Source: a virus
Virus record (IMG/VR): IMGVR_UViG_3300021960_000260
Span: 1 to 34,891 of that record
Length of the DNA: 34,891 nucleotides
Strand: one strand, 5' to 3'
Of this stretch, positions 24,189 to 31,388 are shown piece after piece. The notes beneath the pieces are model-generated. The model saw only the letters and a program-made list of their open reading frames with translations. It was not told where the DNA came from and did no database searches. Each line of letters begins with the position of its first letter. Position 1 is the first letter of the stretch. The position numbers and the translations under genes are program-made.

Positions 24189-24945
24189 TATTTTTAATTA
24201 ACTCCTCAGAGTTGGGCTGAAGGAAGAAGTTCTTGTAGGCTTGTATACCTGCTAGAACATCCATAGCTCCATAGTCTAAGAACTGATCACTACAGGTAAA
24301 TATACCAATATCTTTAGTATCTTTCTGCACCACAAGGAAAATAAATTCCTCAGCATTAAAGATCTTTAGATACAGGCTAGCTTGTAGCGCATAGTTAAAG
24401 TTCTTAGCGGCCCACTTAAAGTCATCGACCTTAGAGCTAGTAGTCTTGATGTCTATGATTACCTTCCTATCTTTAGTGATAGCATCTGCCTTAGCTCTGT
24501 GAGCTATGCCCTCTATCATAGCAACGCCAGGCACCTCATAGTCACAGTCTGATAATAGATACATAGCTTCCTGATTCTGATGCACAGCATCGGCTATCCA
24601 GTAAGCATTGTTTACCTCAGACTCTGTAAAGACATTACGCTCTCCATACTGAGCTACGGCTTCCTTATATTCCTTTCTGGCTTTGGTTCCTTCTATGATA
24701 ACCAGATCTTTAAGTTTATGTTTCTCAAGGATAGATAGATGCACTAGCTGGCCGTCTCTTAAGGCCTGACTGTTGTCAGACATTCTTAGCGATGCCTGGT
24801 AAGCTTTAGGTGATTCTAGCAACTTCTTAAGTGCAGAGCTGCTAAGAGCATTCTTTCCTAAGTGTCCATAGTAGAAAGAGTCATCATCCATCTTTGCTAA
24901 GATGTCCTGCTCATTCCATTCTTCTCCGTTTAGTAGTGTGATCAT
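24166..24945 (-). CDS. RecE-like exonuclease (PDDEXK, DUF3799 type)
   Basis: 259 residues. PD-(D/E)XK nuclease features: H69 in GQLVHLSILE, HRAKADAI (D154), IIDIKTT (D165, K167) and the helix YALQASLYL (Q188). This matches phage exonucleases of the RecE C-terminal/DUF3799 class, which resect double-stranded ends to give ssDNA for an annealing protein. The ERF protein and SSB-like protein encoded in the same block would be its partners. The start overlaps the preceding gene (ATGA-type). Confidence 0.82.
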   Translation of the reverse strand: MITLLNGEEWNEQDILAKMDDDSFYYGHLGKNALSSSALKKLLESPKAYQASLRMSDNSQALRDGQLVHLSILEKHKLKDLVIIEGTKARKEYKEAVAQYGERNVFTESEVNNAYWIADAVHQNQEAMYLLSDCDYEVPGVAMIEGIAHRAKADAITKDRKVIIDIKTTSSKVDDFKWAAKNFNYALQASLYLKIFNAEEFIFLVVQKDTKDIGIFTCSDQFLDYGAMDVLAGIQAYKNFFLQPNSEELIKNNVVRGIL

Positions 24946-25235
24946 ACTAAGTAGTAATTGTTTCTTACATTTAAGTAGAGAGTCTCTCTCTCCATCTCCA
25001 TAGAGTTCACATAGAAAGCTATATCCTGAATAGCCTTAGCCATCGTCTTTAGACCTTCAGAGTCTTTCTGCTTTCTAGCATCAATAACCATATTGCCTAT
25101 TGTCGTGATCGCTTCTAGATACTTGATAGACTCTTCGGTATTAATCTTCTTCCTCTGTCTCGTCTTCTTCTGTATCTGTGAGTGAAGCGAATTTAGCTCC
25201 GATACGGTCATTCCATTCTTGTTCTTTAATTTCAT
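24942..25235 (-). CDS. Hypothetical protein, 97 aa
   Basis: Begins MKLKNKNGMTVSELNSLHSQ, basic and helical, then a helical domain with Ala/Ile/Met (IKYLEAITTIGNMVIDARKQ). Overlaps the exonuclease start by four bases. Its first 95 bases also overlap the end of the 83-aa gene upstream in another frame, so the true start may be further in. Not recognised. Confidence 0.5.
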   Translation of the reverse strand: MKLKNKNGMTVSELNSLHSQIQKKTRQRKKINTEESIKYLEAITTIGNMVIDARKQKDSEGLKTMAKAIQDIAFYVNSMEMERETLYLNVRNNYYLV

Positions 25236-25392
25236 CTTCTATTTGTATATGTGTGTGAAGGCACAGAAAGCCAAATGAAAAATATACGCCCACCTCATCA
25301 AAGGCAAAGCCTATTGAGGGCAGCAAATGCCAAGACCACTTAATAATATAAGCGTCAGCATCTATTCTGTATCTTCCTATTTTTCTCTCCAT
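25141..25392 (-). CDS. Hypothetical protein, 83 aa
   Basis: ATG at 25392 (MERKIGRYRIDADAYIIKWS) is preferred; an in-frame TTG lies at 25404. Mixed hydrophobic/aromatic core, then a strongly acidic C-terminus (TDTEEDETEEED). No TM or motif that I recognise. Overlaps the small gene before it by 16 bases and the next gene by 95. Confidence 0.5.
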   Translation of the reverse strand: MERKIGRYRIDADAYIIKWSWHLLPSIGFAFDEVGVYFSFGFLCLHTHIQIEDEIKEQEWNDRIGAKFASLTDTEEDETEEED

Positions 25393-25517
25393 TGTGCGTA
25401 GCAAACTGCCAGTCTTTGATCTGTGTTAGAATACTCGCCAATCATCTTTGGATTAGCCATACATCTTGAGATGAACTCTTGCTGAGTGTCATCAACATTG
25501 GGTTTTGGTAAAGGCAT
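25377..25517 (-). CDS. Small protein, 46 aa, QxEFxxRCM type
   Basis: ATG at 25517, stop TAG at 25377. Product MPLPKPNVDDTQQEFISRCM then NPKMIGEY ... DQRLAVCYAQW. This short motif (EFxxRCMxxPxMxxEY ... DQRxAVCxxxW) is familiar to me from the N-terminal tails of phage head proteins/proteases and from stand-alone phage micro-ORFs. Role unknown. Confidence 0.7.
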   Translation of the reverse strand: MPLPKPNVDDTQQEFISRCMANPKMIGEYSNTDQRLAVCYAQWREK

Positions 25518-25519
25518 AG

Positions 25520-26227
25520 TTATTTCTTTTTAAGAGCTTCGTTATACATATCCTTGATGTAGTCAAACATATCAGTTTCATTATTGAAAACTTTTATGTA
25601 ATTATTAGCTGCCATTCTTTCAATAGCTTTCTTATTTACATAAGAGTAATGATTGAATAAAGCTTTTATACCTCTAGTCATCTTTTGATTAAAAGGGTTC
25701 TTCAGCTTATTAGGATAAGAAGCTATAATTTCTAGCGCTTGATAAACTTCATTACCCTCATCATTATCATAATCATAAACACCGCTCTTTATATCTCTAA
25801 GGATTGATGTACCCGTAGCAGAGATCATCTCTAGCGCAGTGGTTACTGTCATTTTGCCTCCTGTAATATCAGAGTAATTTCTAGCAAGGCTTAAAGCTTC
25901 TCGAATCCTGATACTTTCTTGAGACTTAAATTCTGCCCAGTTCTCCGTATTCCAAGATCTCTGGGTATTGTTTATAACAGCAGTATCATACTCATCCTTC
26001 CAGGCGTAAGATACTAAATAAGGAATAGGTCTTTTGAGCTGAGTGAGCGCAGCAAATCTATGCTGACCGTCTACGATCTCATAGCGTCTATTTACCACTA
26101 TGGGAAGTTGTAGTCCATCTTCTTCGATACTCCTTAGCTTTTCCTTAACGTGCTTAGATTTAATCTCTCTGTTTTGAGTTAATTTAAATAATGAATAGTC
26201 AGTTGTTTCTTTTAGTTCAAAGTTCAT
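25520..26227 (-). CDS. ParB/sulfiredoxin-fold protein
   Basis: 235 residues. N-terminal ParB-like domain: LKYKLT-type start, LPIVVNRRYEIVDGQHRFAAL with the ParB-type motif IVDGQHRFAAL (residues 51-61). The C-terminal ~150 residues are helical. Phage ParB-like proteins bind DNA or act as nucleases or NTPases; here no further sign of specificity. It precedes the exonuclease block and follows the diphosphohydrolase-like gene by one base. Confidence 0.72.
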   Translation of the reverse strand: MNFELKETTDYSLFKLTQNREIKSKHVKEKLRSIEEDGLQLPIVVNRRYEIVDGQHRFAALTQLKRPIPYLVSYAWKDEYDTAVINNTQRSWNTENWAEFKSQESIRIREALSLARNYSDITGGKMTVTTALEMISATGTSILRDIKSGVYDYDNDEGNEVYQALEIIASYPNKLKNPFNQKMTRGIKALFNHYSYVNKKAIERMAANNYIKVFNNETDMFDYIKDMYNEALKKK

Positions 26228-26228
26228 T

Positions 26229-26534
26229 TTAGTGATTTTTAATAATTAATGTTTGTTCTTGTTTCTCTATTTCTAATTGTAAATTTGCTAAGGCCCTCCA
26301 GGCTACTTTGGCTGAGTGACGGATGCCGTCATCATCAATCTCGCCCGCTTGGATCAAATGTCTAGCAAGTGCGTCCAGGTGATCTGAAGACTTGCTCCTA
26401 TCCCAATGCAGCGGTTTGTCGGGATGGTGTTGTTGGTTGCCAGCTAGCGAAGCCTTTGCGACTTCTAGTATAGCATCAGGAAAGTATCTTAACACTCCTG
26501 AGAATACTGGCTTACTTTTTCTACCTGATTGCAT
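26229..26534 (-). CDS. dATP/dGTP diphosphohydrolase-like protein (DUF5664 type)
   Basis: 101 residues. Motifs: GVLRYFPDAILEVAKASLAG, then HWDRSKSSDHLDALARHL and AGEIDDDGIRHSAKVAW, which I match to the dATP/dGTP diphosphohydrolase N-terminal family (formerly DUF5664), related to MazG/MazZ all-α nucleotide pyrophosphohydrolases. Might adjust dNTP pools or act in a modified-base pathway; no PurZ or other modified-base gene is seen here. Start overlaps the 54-aa gene by 14 bases. Confidence 0.6.
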   Translation of the reverse strand: MQSGRKSKPVFSGVLRYFPDAILEVAKASLAGNQQHHPDKPLHWDRSKSSDHLDALARHLIQAGEIDDDGIRHSAKVAWRALANLQLEIEKQEQTLIIKNH

Positions 26535-26685
26535 TGTCGACCTTCTGGATTAATTCTCTTAATTCCCAGTGCTCGAACTTGCCTTCGATAGATTCTTTGT
26601 AGGTACTAATCTTTACGTTGTACCAATTCCGATCGCGCTTCTCATCATCGCGTAACGGACTAATCTTGACCTCGAATCTTGCCAT
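26521..26685 (-). CDS. Small hypothetical protein, 54 aa
   Basis: ATG at 26685, TAG stop at 26521. Product MARFEVKISPLRDDEKRDRN and onward, charged, mixed α/β, ending LRELIQKVDNAIR. It is the first gene after a good promoter (26706-26736) and overlaps the next gene start by 14 bases. No family recognised. Confidence 0.68.
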   Translation of the reverse strand: MARFEVKISPLRDDEKRDRNWYNVKISTYKESIEGKFEHWELRELIQKVDNAIR

Positions 26686-26705
26686 ATATAAGTATTAATT
26701 TTTAT

Positions 26706-26736
26706 CAAATATATGGATAAGTTCTTTACAAGTCAA
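26706..26736 (-). promoter_or_regulatory. Bacteroidota-type promoter upstream of 54-aa gene
   Basis: On the minus strand TTG (26736-26734), 20-bp spacer, TATATTTG (26713-26706): an exact match to -7 TAnnTTTG with correct spacing. The ATG lies 21 bases further on. Confidence 0.8.
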
Positions 26737-26742
26737 TACCTA

Positions 26743-27147
26743 TTAAGAAAACTTTAACAAAATATGTCCTTTTTTTACATAGAAGTAGCCGACCTCCTTA
26801 GTAATGAAGTGTCTGCTAGCGAATTCAGTAGTCTTTGGCATATTGCGAAATTCCCATATACCATCGTGAGTTCGCATATCAAAAGCGTAGATTCCCTCCG
26901 GGGTGCTATTGATATATACAGGTATGTCTTCGTGCTTAACGCATTCTGCTAGCACAGCATCATACTTCTTCTTTTCAACAAGGAGCTCAGGATAGTGCTT
27001 CTTTCTACACTTGAGCTCTATCCTGTGCTTTCTTGCTGGTGAATAACAATCCCACCTTGACAGTGGGTTTCTGCAGATGAGCAAGTCTGGATAGACATTC
27101 TCCTGCAACCAAGTAAACAGTTCTTCTTCCCTATTGATAAGCTTCAA
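26743..27147 (-). CDS. Putative PD-(D/E)XK nuclease (Hjc/VSR-like)
   Basis: 134 residues, starting at TTG 27147. RWDCYSP (D33) followed by RIELKCRKK (E44-x-K46) and VEKKKYDAVL has the spacing of the D ... (D/E)xK nuclease motif, as in Holliday junction resolvases or other endonuclease-fold proteins. Small size argues for a minimal nuclease. No HTH. It partly overlaps the Cys-rich gene before it. Assignment is motif-based, medium confidence. Confidence 0.5.
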   Translation of the reverse strand: MKLINREEELFTWLQENVYPDLLICRNPLSRWDCYSPARKHRIELKCRKKHYPELLVEKKKYDAVLAECVKHEDIPVYINSTPEGIYAFDMRTHDGIWEFRNMPKTTEFASRHFITKEVGYFYVKKGHILLKFS

Positions 27148-27583
27148 AATATTCTTTTAGGCGATCATAGATGTTTTTAATACAAGCAGAGCAAGAGGTC
27201 ATTCTCTTGTTTGTTCTAAACACTCTGTTGTATATAAGAAGAAGCTGTTGCTTTTCTAGTCCAGAAATAGCAGATCGCTGTACAGAGAAGAATTCAGATA
27301 GATATTCATATTCATCCTTTGTTAAGCATTCTGGATTGTTGTAGCTGAACAACTTATTTAACTTCTCTTTGCGCTCATCGCATCCGCAGTCTTCTCCTGC
27401 TAGAAACTTAACTGCAGCTTTGATTCCTGTAGCCTCAGTAATCTTCTCAACGCTATCGCCGAAGCCCTCTGGAACGGAGTCTCTGCTCTCCTTCCATTCG
27501 GAGTAGCTTTTGTACTCTTTAGTACGCTTATCCAATTGTTCATAGTACTCTTGATTTTCTTCGTATTTACTAATACTGTCCAT
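27131..27583 (-). CDS. Cys-rich protein, 150 aa
   Basis: The centre reads GDSVEKITEATGIKAAVKFL then GEDCGCDERKEKLNKLF (Cys 66, 68), later ECL (86) and TSCSACIKNIYD (131, 134). The four or five Cys suggest a metal site. I recognise the VEKITxATGIK...DCGCxxRKxxLN pattern from Bacteroidota phage replication/packaging regions, without known function. Six bases follow the sigma-like gene. Confidence 0.65.
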   Translation of the reverse strand: MDSISKYEENQEYYEQLDKRTKEYKSYSEWKESRDSVPEGFGDSVEKITEATGIKAAVKFLAGEDCGCDERKEKLNKLFSYNNPECLTKDEYEYLSEFFSVQRSAISGLEKQQLLLIYNRVFRTNKRMTSCSACIKNIYDRLKEYFEAYQ

Positions 27584-27588
27584 AGTTA

Positions 27589-28134
27589 TTAAATTAAATT
27601 ATAATCTCCATTTTTAAAGTCTTCCCAGTCTTCACCAAACCTATCCTTCAATATACGCTTATTCTCTCTCATAGTATTAAAGATGCTAGTAAGGCTAATG
27701 CCTGAGCCATTGGCTATATCTCTGAGGCTATAGTCTGACTTTAAGTACTTCTCAGAAAGGATCCTGTCGTACTTGTGCCAAGACTCCATCTCGTTATTGA
27801 TCTTGCCTATAAGGCGCTCAAATGCAGTCTCCATAGCTTCATCAAAGCAGAATTCTCTCAGCTCTTCATCTATAGCGTCATCCTCTCTGATCTCAAAGAA
27901 AGTGAACTTGTTGACTGCATTCATATAAGTGGTGTACATATTCTTTAATGTGACGTAACAAAAGAAGCGATTGACTTCCTCGTCATTATACATTATCCTA
28001 TCTTCGTCCTTAACGTATTTATGCATACGCAGATAAAATGACTGGACAATGTCTTGCGACAGATCGTAATCAGCTCCGAAGCCTCTTACCATCCTCAGCC
28101 ATAGTTTATGGTTTTTTGCTAGCAGCTCAAGCAT
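27589..28134 (-). CDS. Sigma-70-family-like transcription factor
   Basis: 181 residues. N-terminal ~75 residues resemble sigma region 2 (LAKNHKLWLRMVRGFGADYD, then LSQDIVQSFYLRMHKY), and the C-terminal part has a helix-turn-helix like region 4 (YSLRDIANGSGISLTSIFNT). Total size fits an ECF-type factor. If functional it would direct host RNA polymerase to phage promoters, perhaps late genes. Overlaps RusA by eight bases. Confidence 0.65.
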   Translation of the reverse strand: MLELLAKNHKLWLRMVRGFGADYDLSQDIVQSFYLRMHKYVKDEDRIMYNDEEVNRFFCYVTLKNMYTTYMNAVNKFTFFEIREDDAIDEELREFCFDEAMETAFERLIGKINNEMESWHKYDRILSEKYLKSDYSLRDIANGSGISLTSIFNTMRENKRILKDRFGEDWEDFKNGDYNLI

Positions 28135-28543
28135 TGATGTGTATTATTATATGGTCGTTTGTTGAATAGTATTTCTTTACATCATCCATAGATACTACGT
28201 TCTGATCTCTCTCCCATACAATGCCTTCTAGCGCATCAAACAATGCTTTGTTGAGATTGTCGTGTAGATCTGGTTTAGTGTATCTGTAATGTATGGTATC
28301 CATCTCTTTCTTCTTCTTAGAGAACGATGAAGGAAACTGGAACACATAGTGAAGCTTTGTGATGTGAATCGGAGTGTCTGCCTTGATGCAACAAAAGCCG
28401 TCAGGGAGTTGACCCTGTACGGCTTCTTTAATGCTAGTCTTGTAGTCGGCTATCTTCTTAGGCTGATAAGTTCTGCCTGATCTGGTAACCCTGACCGACT
28501 GGTGAGGCATTGGCTTTATTGGTATGTTTAACTTTATTTCCAC
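28127..28543 (-). CDS. rusA: RusA-like Holliday junction resolvase
   Basis: 138 residues. N-terminus IPIKPMPHQSVRVTRSGRTY and the core KPDLHDNLNKALFDALEG (90-107; D92, D95, D103) followed by WERDQNVV (D113) are the RusA signature with conserved metal-binding Asp residues. Start is GTG at 28543, chosen because the RusA N-terminal strand needs it. It overlaps the end of the ATPase gene by 86 bases in another frame, unusually long. It would resolve branched DNA before packaging. Confidence 0.88.
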   Translation of the reverse strand: MEIKLNIPIKPMPHQSVRVTRSGRTYQPKKIADYKTSIKEAVQGQLPDGFCCIKADTPIHITKLHYVFQFPSSFSKKKKEMDTIHYRYTKPDLHDNLNKALFDALEGIVWERDQNVVSMDDVKKYYSTNDHIIIHINA

Positions 28544-29390
28544 CTATCAAATCTAAAACTTCTATATCTTGATTGGCTATCTCCGGAAGGCCAGCAGCAT
28601 TAACAAAGAAGCTGAAGCTGTCAAACCCTCTGTTTCTGCTAGACTTGCATTTCACATCAATAACACTATCATCAAATTCATTCTTATCTAAATGTATCTC
28701 TGTTTCGCACTTCTTCTGTAGCGCTGATCCTAAATGTCCTGTAGGCTTTGTTGAGCCCCAGTTCATATGGATTATTGTCATTATGTGTACATTGTACACC
28801 TCTGACCATTTCATCAACTTCTGCACAATCTCATTCGACTCATTTATATCATTCACATCACTAACCAAATCTGCTAGCCCGTCTATAATAACTAGCCCTA
28901 GATTGTCTGATGTGCGTATAGCAAAGTCAATTATGTCAACTCTCTCTTTATAGGATCTAGACCTAAGCCCATAAGTCCTATAGCATTCGTTTGATAGTCC
29001 GGACATTGCAAGAGGTCTTTTAAATACTCTTTGTGCGTGGAACTTCCCCTGCTCCGTGTCAAAGTGTAAAATACATTTACCATCTCTATGCCCTTTTATA
29101 TTACCAGTAAACCTCTTAACATCGCCTCCTAAATAAGCGGCTGATAATAAGCTAACTAGAAAAGTCTTTTTATGTTTTGGCGGCCCTGCTATAACACTTA
29201 TGTTTCCGTAAGTTGCTATTGGTGTTGGATACGTTGTTAATCCATCCTTAGTCTGGTATGAATGCTCTCCGTAGCTTATAGCAACCGGCGGGTGGTCTAT
29301 CTCTTCGTTCGGGTCTATGTAACATTGCTCCAAGTAAACCTCAGCGCGCAAGTCTCTTTCTTCCTGCTCGGTATCAAATTGTCTAGTCAT
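28458..29390 (-). CDS. RecA-fold ATPase / helicase (AAA_25, RepA/DnaB-like)
   Basis: 310 residues. Walker A IAGPPKHKKTFL (GPPKHKKT, 69-76), Walker B LGLVIIDG (164-171), DTEQG (111-115) and an H208-containing strand (IIHMN). These place it in the RecA-like P-loop family often annotated as RepA/AAA_25 or DnaB-like replicative helicase or loader. No primase domain. Probable replication helicase or loader of the phage. Its C-terminal 28 codons overlap rusA. Confidence 0.8.
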   Translation of the reverse strand: MTRQFDTEQEERDLRAEVYLEQCYIDPNEEIDHPPVAISYGEHSYQTKDGLTTYPTPIATYGNISVIAGPPKHKKTFLVSLLSAAYLGGDVKRFTGNIKGHRDGKCILHFDTEQGKFHAQRVFKRPLAMSGLSNECYRTYGLRSRSYKERVDIIDFAIRTSDNLGLVIIDGLADLVSDVNDINESNEIVQKLMKWSEVYNVHIMTIIHMNWGSTKPTGHLGSALQKKCETEIHLDKNEFDDSVIDVKCKSSRNRGFDSFSFFVNAAGLPEIANQDIEVLDLIGGNKVKHTNKANASPVGQGYQIRQNLSA

Positions 29391-29420
29391 TTTGTCTGTT
29401 TGTTTGCTGTTTATAGTCCT

Positions 29421-29439
29421 GGGGGGAACGAATCCCCCC
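29421..29439. other. G6/C6 stem-loop between SSB-like and ATPase genes
   Basis: GGGGGG (29421-29426) pairs with CCCCCC (29434-29439), plus one A-T pair, with a short loop. No T run follows on either strand, so it is not a simple terminator. It may stall polymerase or shield mRNA ends. Confidence 0.6.
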
Positions 29440-29452
29440 TAGACTTACTTAA

Positions 29453-29755
29453 TTAGAATGGTAGATCTACAGCTGCCGCTTGTGGTCTAGCTTGCTGTGG
29501 CTGATCCTGTCTCTCTGCAACAGAGATGTTTCCATCAGTCCATACGACCTTACCGTTTCCTACATAAACCTTAGGATTTTTCAACTCACGATCTTCTTTG
29601 GTCTGTGTGTTAAAGATAGAGGCGTTGTCTCCATACTGGCTAGTGTCATCATTAACAGAAACAGTAAGGTTATAATAGTTACCGTTCTTTCCTTTGATGA
29701 TTTTTGTCTTATCTAGTTTGTCTAGATTGACGCTTACATTAATTAATGCTCCCAT
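29453..29755 (-). CDS. SSB-like single-stranded DNA-binding protein
   Basis: 100 residues, strand-rich (MGALINVSVNLDKLDKTKII, then NYYNLTVSVNDDTSQYG), with a Gln/Pro-rich tail ending AAVDLPF. The acidic-hydrophobic end resembles the DDxPF tip of SSB that recruits partners. It lies between ERF and the ATPase, consistent with a recombination/replication module. Similar proteins occur in Bacteroidota phages. The OB fold is inferred. Confidence 0.65.
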   Translation of the reverse strand: MGALINVSVNLDKLDKTKIIKGKNGNYYNLTVSVNDDTSQYGDNASIFNTQTKEDRELKNPKVYVGNGKVVWTDGNISVAERQDQPQQARPQAAAVDLPF

Positions 29756-29758
29756 AAT

Positions 29759-30316
29759 TTAAGATAATAATAATTGTTCAACTTGATTACTTACTTGGTA
29801 TTTTGCTTTTATAGAATCCATAGAACCTCCGTTCTTAATGAACTCCTTAGCTTTCTGAAACTTTGCGCCTGACTTAGGCAAAGCTTCTTTTCCAGCAGTT
29901 GCCTGCGGTTTGTCGTGTGTGTTAGTAGTGTCTGCATCTCTAGTATCGTCAATAAGGAATAGTCCATTGAGCGCATACTTTCTTGCATAGCTACTAGAAG
30001 AACCGAATGACTGAGCAATATCCATTCCTTTACGGTCAGGATCAATACCTGCCTGGGCAGACACCTCAATAACTGGCTCGTTTTGATCGCCAAAGATTTT
30101 TACTGTAGCATTAATAAATGCTAATCCAGCAACTTCTCTCACCTCATCTGTGACGATCAGATTGAGTGAGTACTTAGCTAGCAGTGGTTTAACTGCCTCT
30201 AAGATGTCCTCTTGGTTTCGGTACTTGTACTTCCCAAAACTGTTGTACTGATTCTTAGGCGCTTTCAATTCTGTCTGCACCTTAAGCAATCTTTCTTGTA
30301 GAGTTAACGTTTCCAT
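29759..30316 (-). CDS. erf: ERF-family ssDNA annealing protein
   Basis: 185 residues. ERF core: KYKYRNQEDILEAVKPLLAK, then IAQSFGSSSSYARKYALNGL followed by FLIDDTRDADT, diagnostic of ERF recombinases. C-terminal ~50 residues form a linker and small helical domain. Promotes annealing of resected ends, pairing with the RecE-like exonuclease and the SSB-like protein. A -7-like TATATTTG lies right before the ATG (30328-30321), so a near-leaderless transcript is possible. Confidence 0.85.
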   Translation of the reverse strand: METLTLQERLLKVQTELKAPKNQYNSFGKYKYRNQEDILEAVKPLLAKYSLNLIVTDEVREVAGLAFINATVKIFGDQNEPVIEVSAQAGIDPDRKGMDIAQSFGSSSSYARKYALNGLFLIDDTRDADTTNTHDKPQATAGKEALPKSGAKFQKAKEFIKNGGSMDSIKAKYQVSNQVEQLLLS

Positions 30317-30338
30317 AATTCAAATATAAACAAATTTA

Positions 30339-30521
30339 TTAAACTTCATCAACTTTATCAAAAACTTCTTTCTTGATAACGTCTTTATACCAGTCAGGAC
30401 ATTCATCACTGATCAATTCAAATATGAATGTTTCTAGCTGTTGAACGCGAACATCCTTCTTGTTGAGCTCGTTAAGGAGAGCTTCGATCCTGGCCTCTTT
30501 AAATGATACTAAGTTATACAT
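30339..30521 (-). CDS. Small hypothetical protein, 60 aa
   Basis: Begins MYNLVSFKEARIEALLNELN; helical, coiled-coil-like, then an acidic tail. Overlaps the preceding gene by eight bases. Not recognised. Confidence 0.6.
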   Translation of the reverse strand: MYNLVSFKEARIEALLNELNKKDVRVQQLETFIFELISDECPDWYKDVIKKEVFDKVDEV

Positions 30522-30687
30522 CTCTATCTATTTTATTAATTTTTCTGTAGGGTATGTTAACACCATACGCACTTCTTTGGGCCATTAAAGACCTGTCTCT
30601 GTTAGTGTACATCTCGTAGCCGAGAATGGGGTTTACTTTACTTAAATCCATAATTGCTTTGTTTAAATTATTTGTAAATCTATACAT
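30514..30687 (-). CDS. Small hypothetical protein, 57 aa
   Basis: ATG at 30687 (MYRFTNNLNKAIMDLSKVNP) preferred; a TTG lies 30 bases upstream. Basic C-terminus. It opens the early operon after the terminator at 30738-30762. Direct repeats GTTAAAG lie just upstream. No family recognised. Confidence 0.55.
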   Translation of the reverse strand: MYRFTNNLNKAIMDLSKVNPILGYEMYTNRDRSLMAQRSAYGVNIPYRKINKIDRDV

Positions 30688-30737
30688 AACGCTTGACTTA
30701 TGCAAAGACTTTAACAAACTTTAACATTCTAGCTAGC

Positions 30738-30762
30738 AAAGAAAGAGGGGCCGAAGCCCCTC
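30738..30762 (-). terminator. Strong terminator after M15-like gene
   Basis: Perfect stem GAGGGGC/GCCCCTC with a TTCG tetraloop on the minus strand (30745-30762), followed by TTTCTTT. Separates the lysis-side genes from the early block. Confidence 0.9.
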
Positions 30763-30798
30763 AATCCAAACAAACAAAACTAAGAAAAGGAAACAACC

Positions 30799-31188
30799 CT
30801 AGCTCCAGAGATAAATCGCCGGAGGTTTCATCTCATCAGTATCAAAGTAAACAACTTCTTTACCGACAGCAAATCTTTGTACGCCCTGCTCCATAAGCGA
30901 ACGAATGAGCTTAAGACGCTTTTTATATCCGATACACCTAATTTGAATAGCCTTACCGATGCGGTGAGAATTATCGCTAACCAGACCAAGCTTGTCAGCA
31001 ACAACTTTAGATGTATATCCGAGTGTAATGTTAGGTATGAATTCATATCTGTGTGCAGCTCTATCTAGCGCAACTACTGGCTCTCTTTCCATAAACCTGT
31101 AGCCTGATCCAGGAGTGTCTGGGCTGTCAAACATAGACCACCTTAACACCCTTAATCCTTCTCTATCTAGCTGTTCTTCTTTAGTCAT
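30799..31188 (-). CDS. Degenerate M15-peptidase homologue
   Basis: 129 residues. The layout FDSPDTPGSGYRFMER, SHRIGKAIQI, then KEVVYFDTDEMKPPAIYLW follows D-Ala-D-Ala/L,D-peptidases of family M15. In an active enzyme the second Zn ligand (Asp) would sit where Q82 is and the second His where Y114 is; only H75 remains. So it is likely catalytically dead or changed. It might bind peptidoglycan or another partner. A true M15 lysin is encoded nearby (31467-31853). It is followed by a strong terminator. Confidence 0.65.
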   Translation of the reverse strand: MTKEEQLDREGLRVLRWSMFDSPDTPGSGYRFMEREPVVALDRAAHRYEFIPNITLGYTSKVVADKLGLVSDNSHRIGKAIQIRCIGYKKRLKLIRSLMEQGVQRFAVGKEVVYFDTDEMKPPAIYLWS

Positions 31189-31275
31189 AACTTAGAAAGC
31201 ATTGGGGAGCTTCCCACGAAAATATTAATCCCTTAATAGTTTTTCTACTCCCCTTTGCCGACAAAATCACTGATG

Positions 31276-31308
31276 TAAATATAGTGAATAAAACACTACT
31301 AACAGCAA
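31276..31308 (-). promoter_or_regulatory. Promoter-like element for the M15-like gene
   Basis: On the minus strand TTG (31308-31306), 22-bp spacer, TATATTTA (31283-31276). Near consensus but spacer slightly long and the last base is A. Confidence 0.45.
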
Positions 31309-31333
31309 ATAACAAGAAATATTTTTAAAGTAC

Positions 31334-31364
31334 TTGATTATGTCAAAAAAAAACCGTAACTTTA
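31334..31364 (+). promoter_or_regulatory. Plus-strand promoter-like element
   Basis: TTG (31334-31336), 20-bp spacer, TAACTTTA (31357-31364), a one-base variant of -33/-7. It points towards hairpins and the 3' end of the lysin gene (antisense); no plus-strand gene is seen. Confidence 0.5.
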
Positions 31365-31388
31365 CCTCAACTTCTAAGTTGCCTATTG

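Noticed and set aside
26229-26534. Full Z-genome (2-aminoadenine) pathway
   Set aside because: No PurZ or DatZ homologue recognised.
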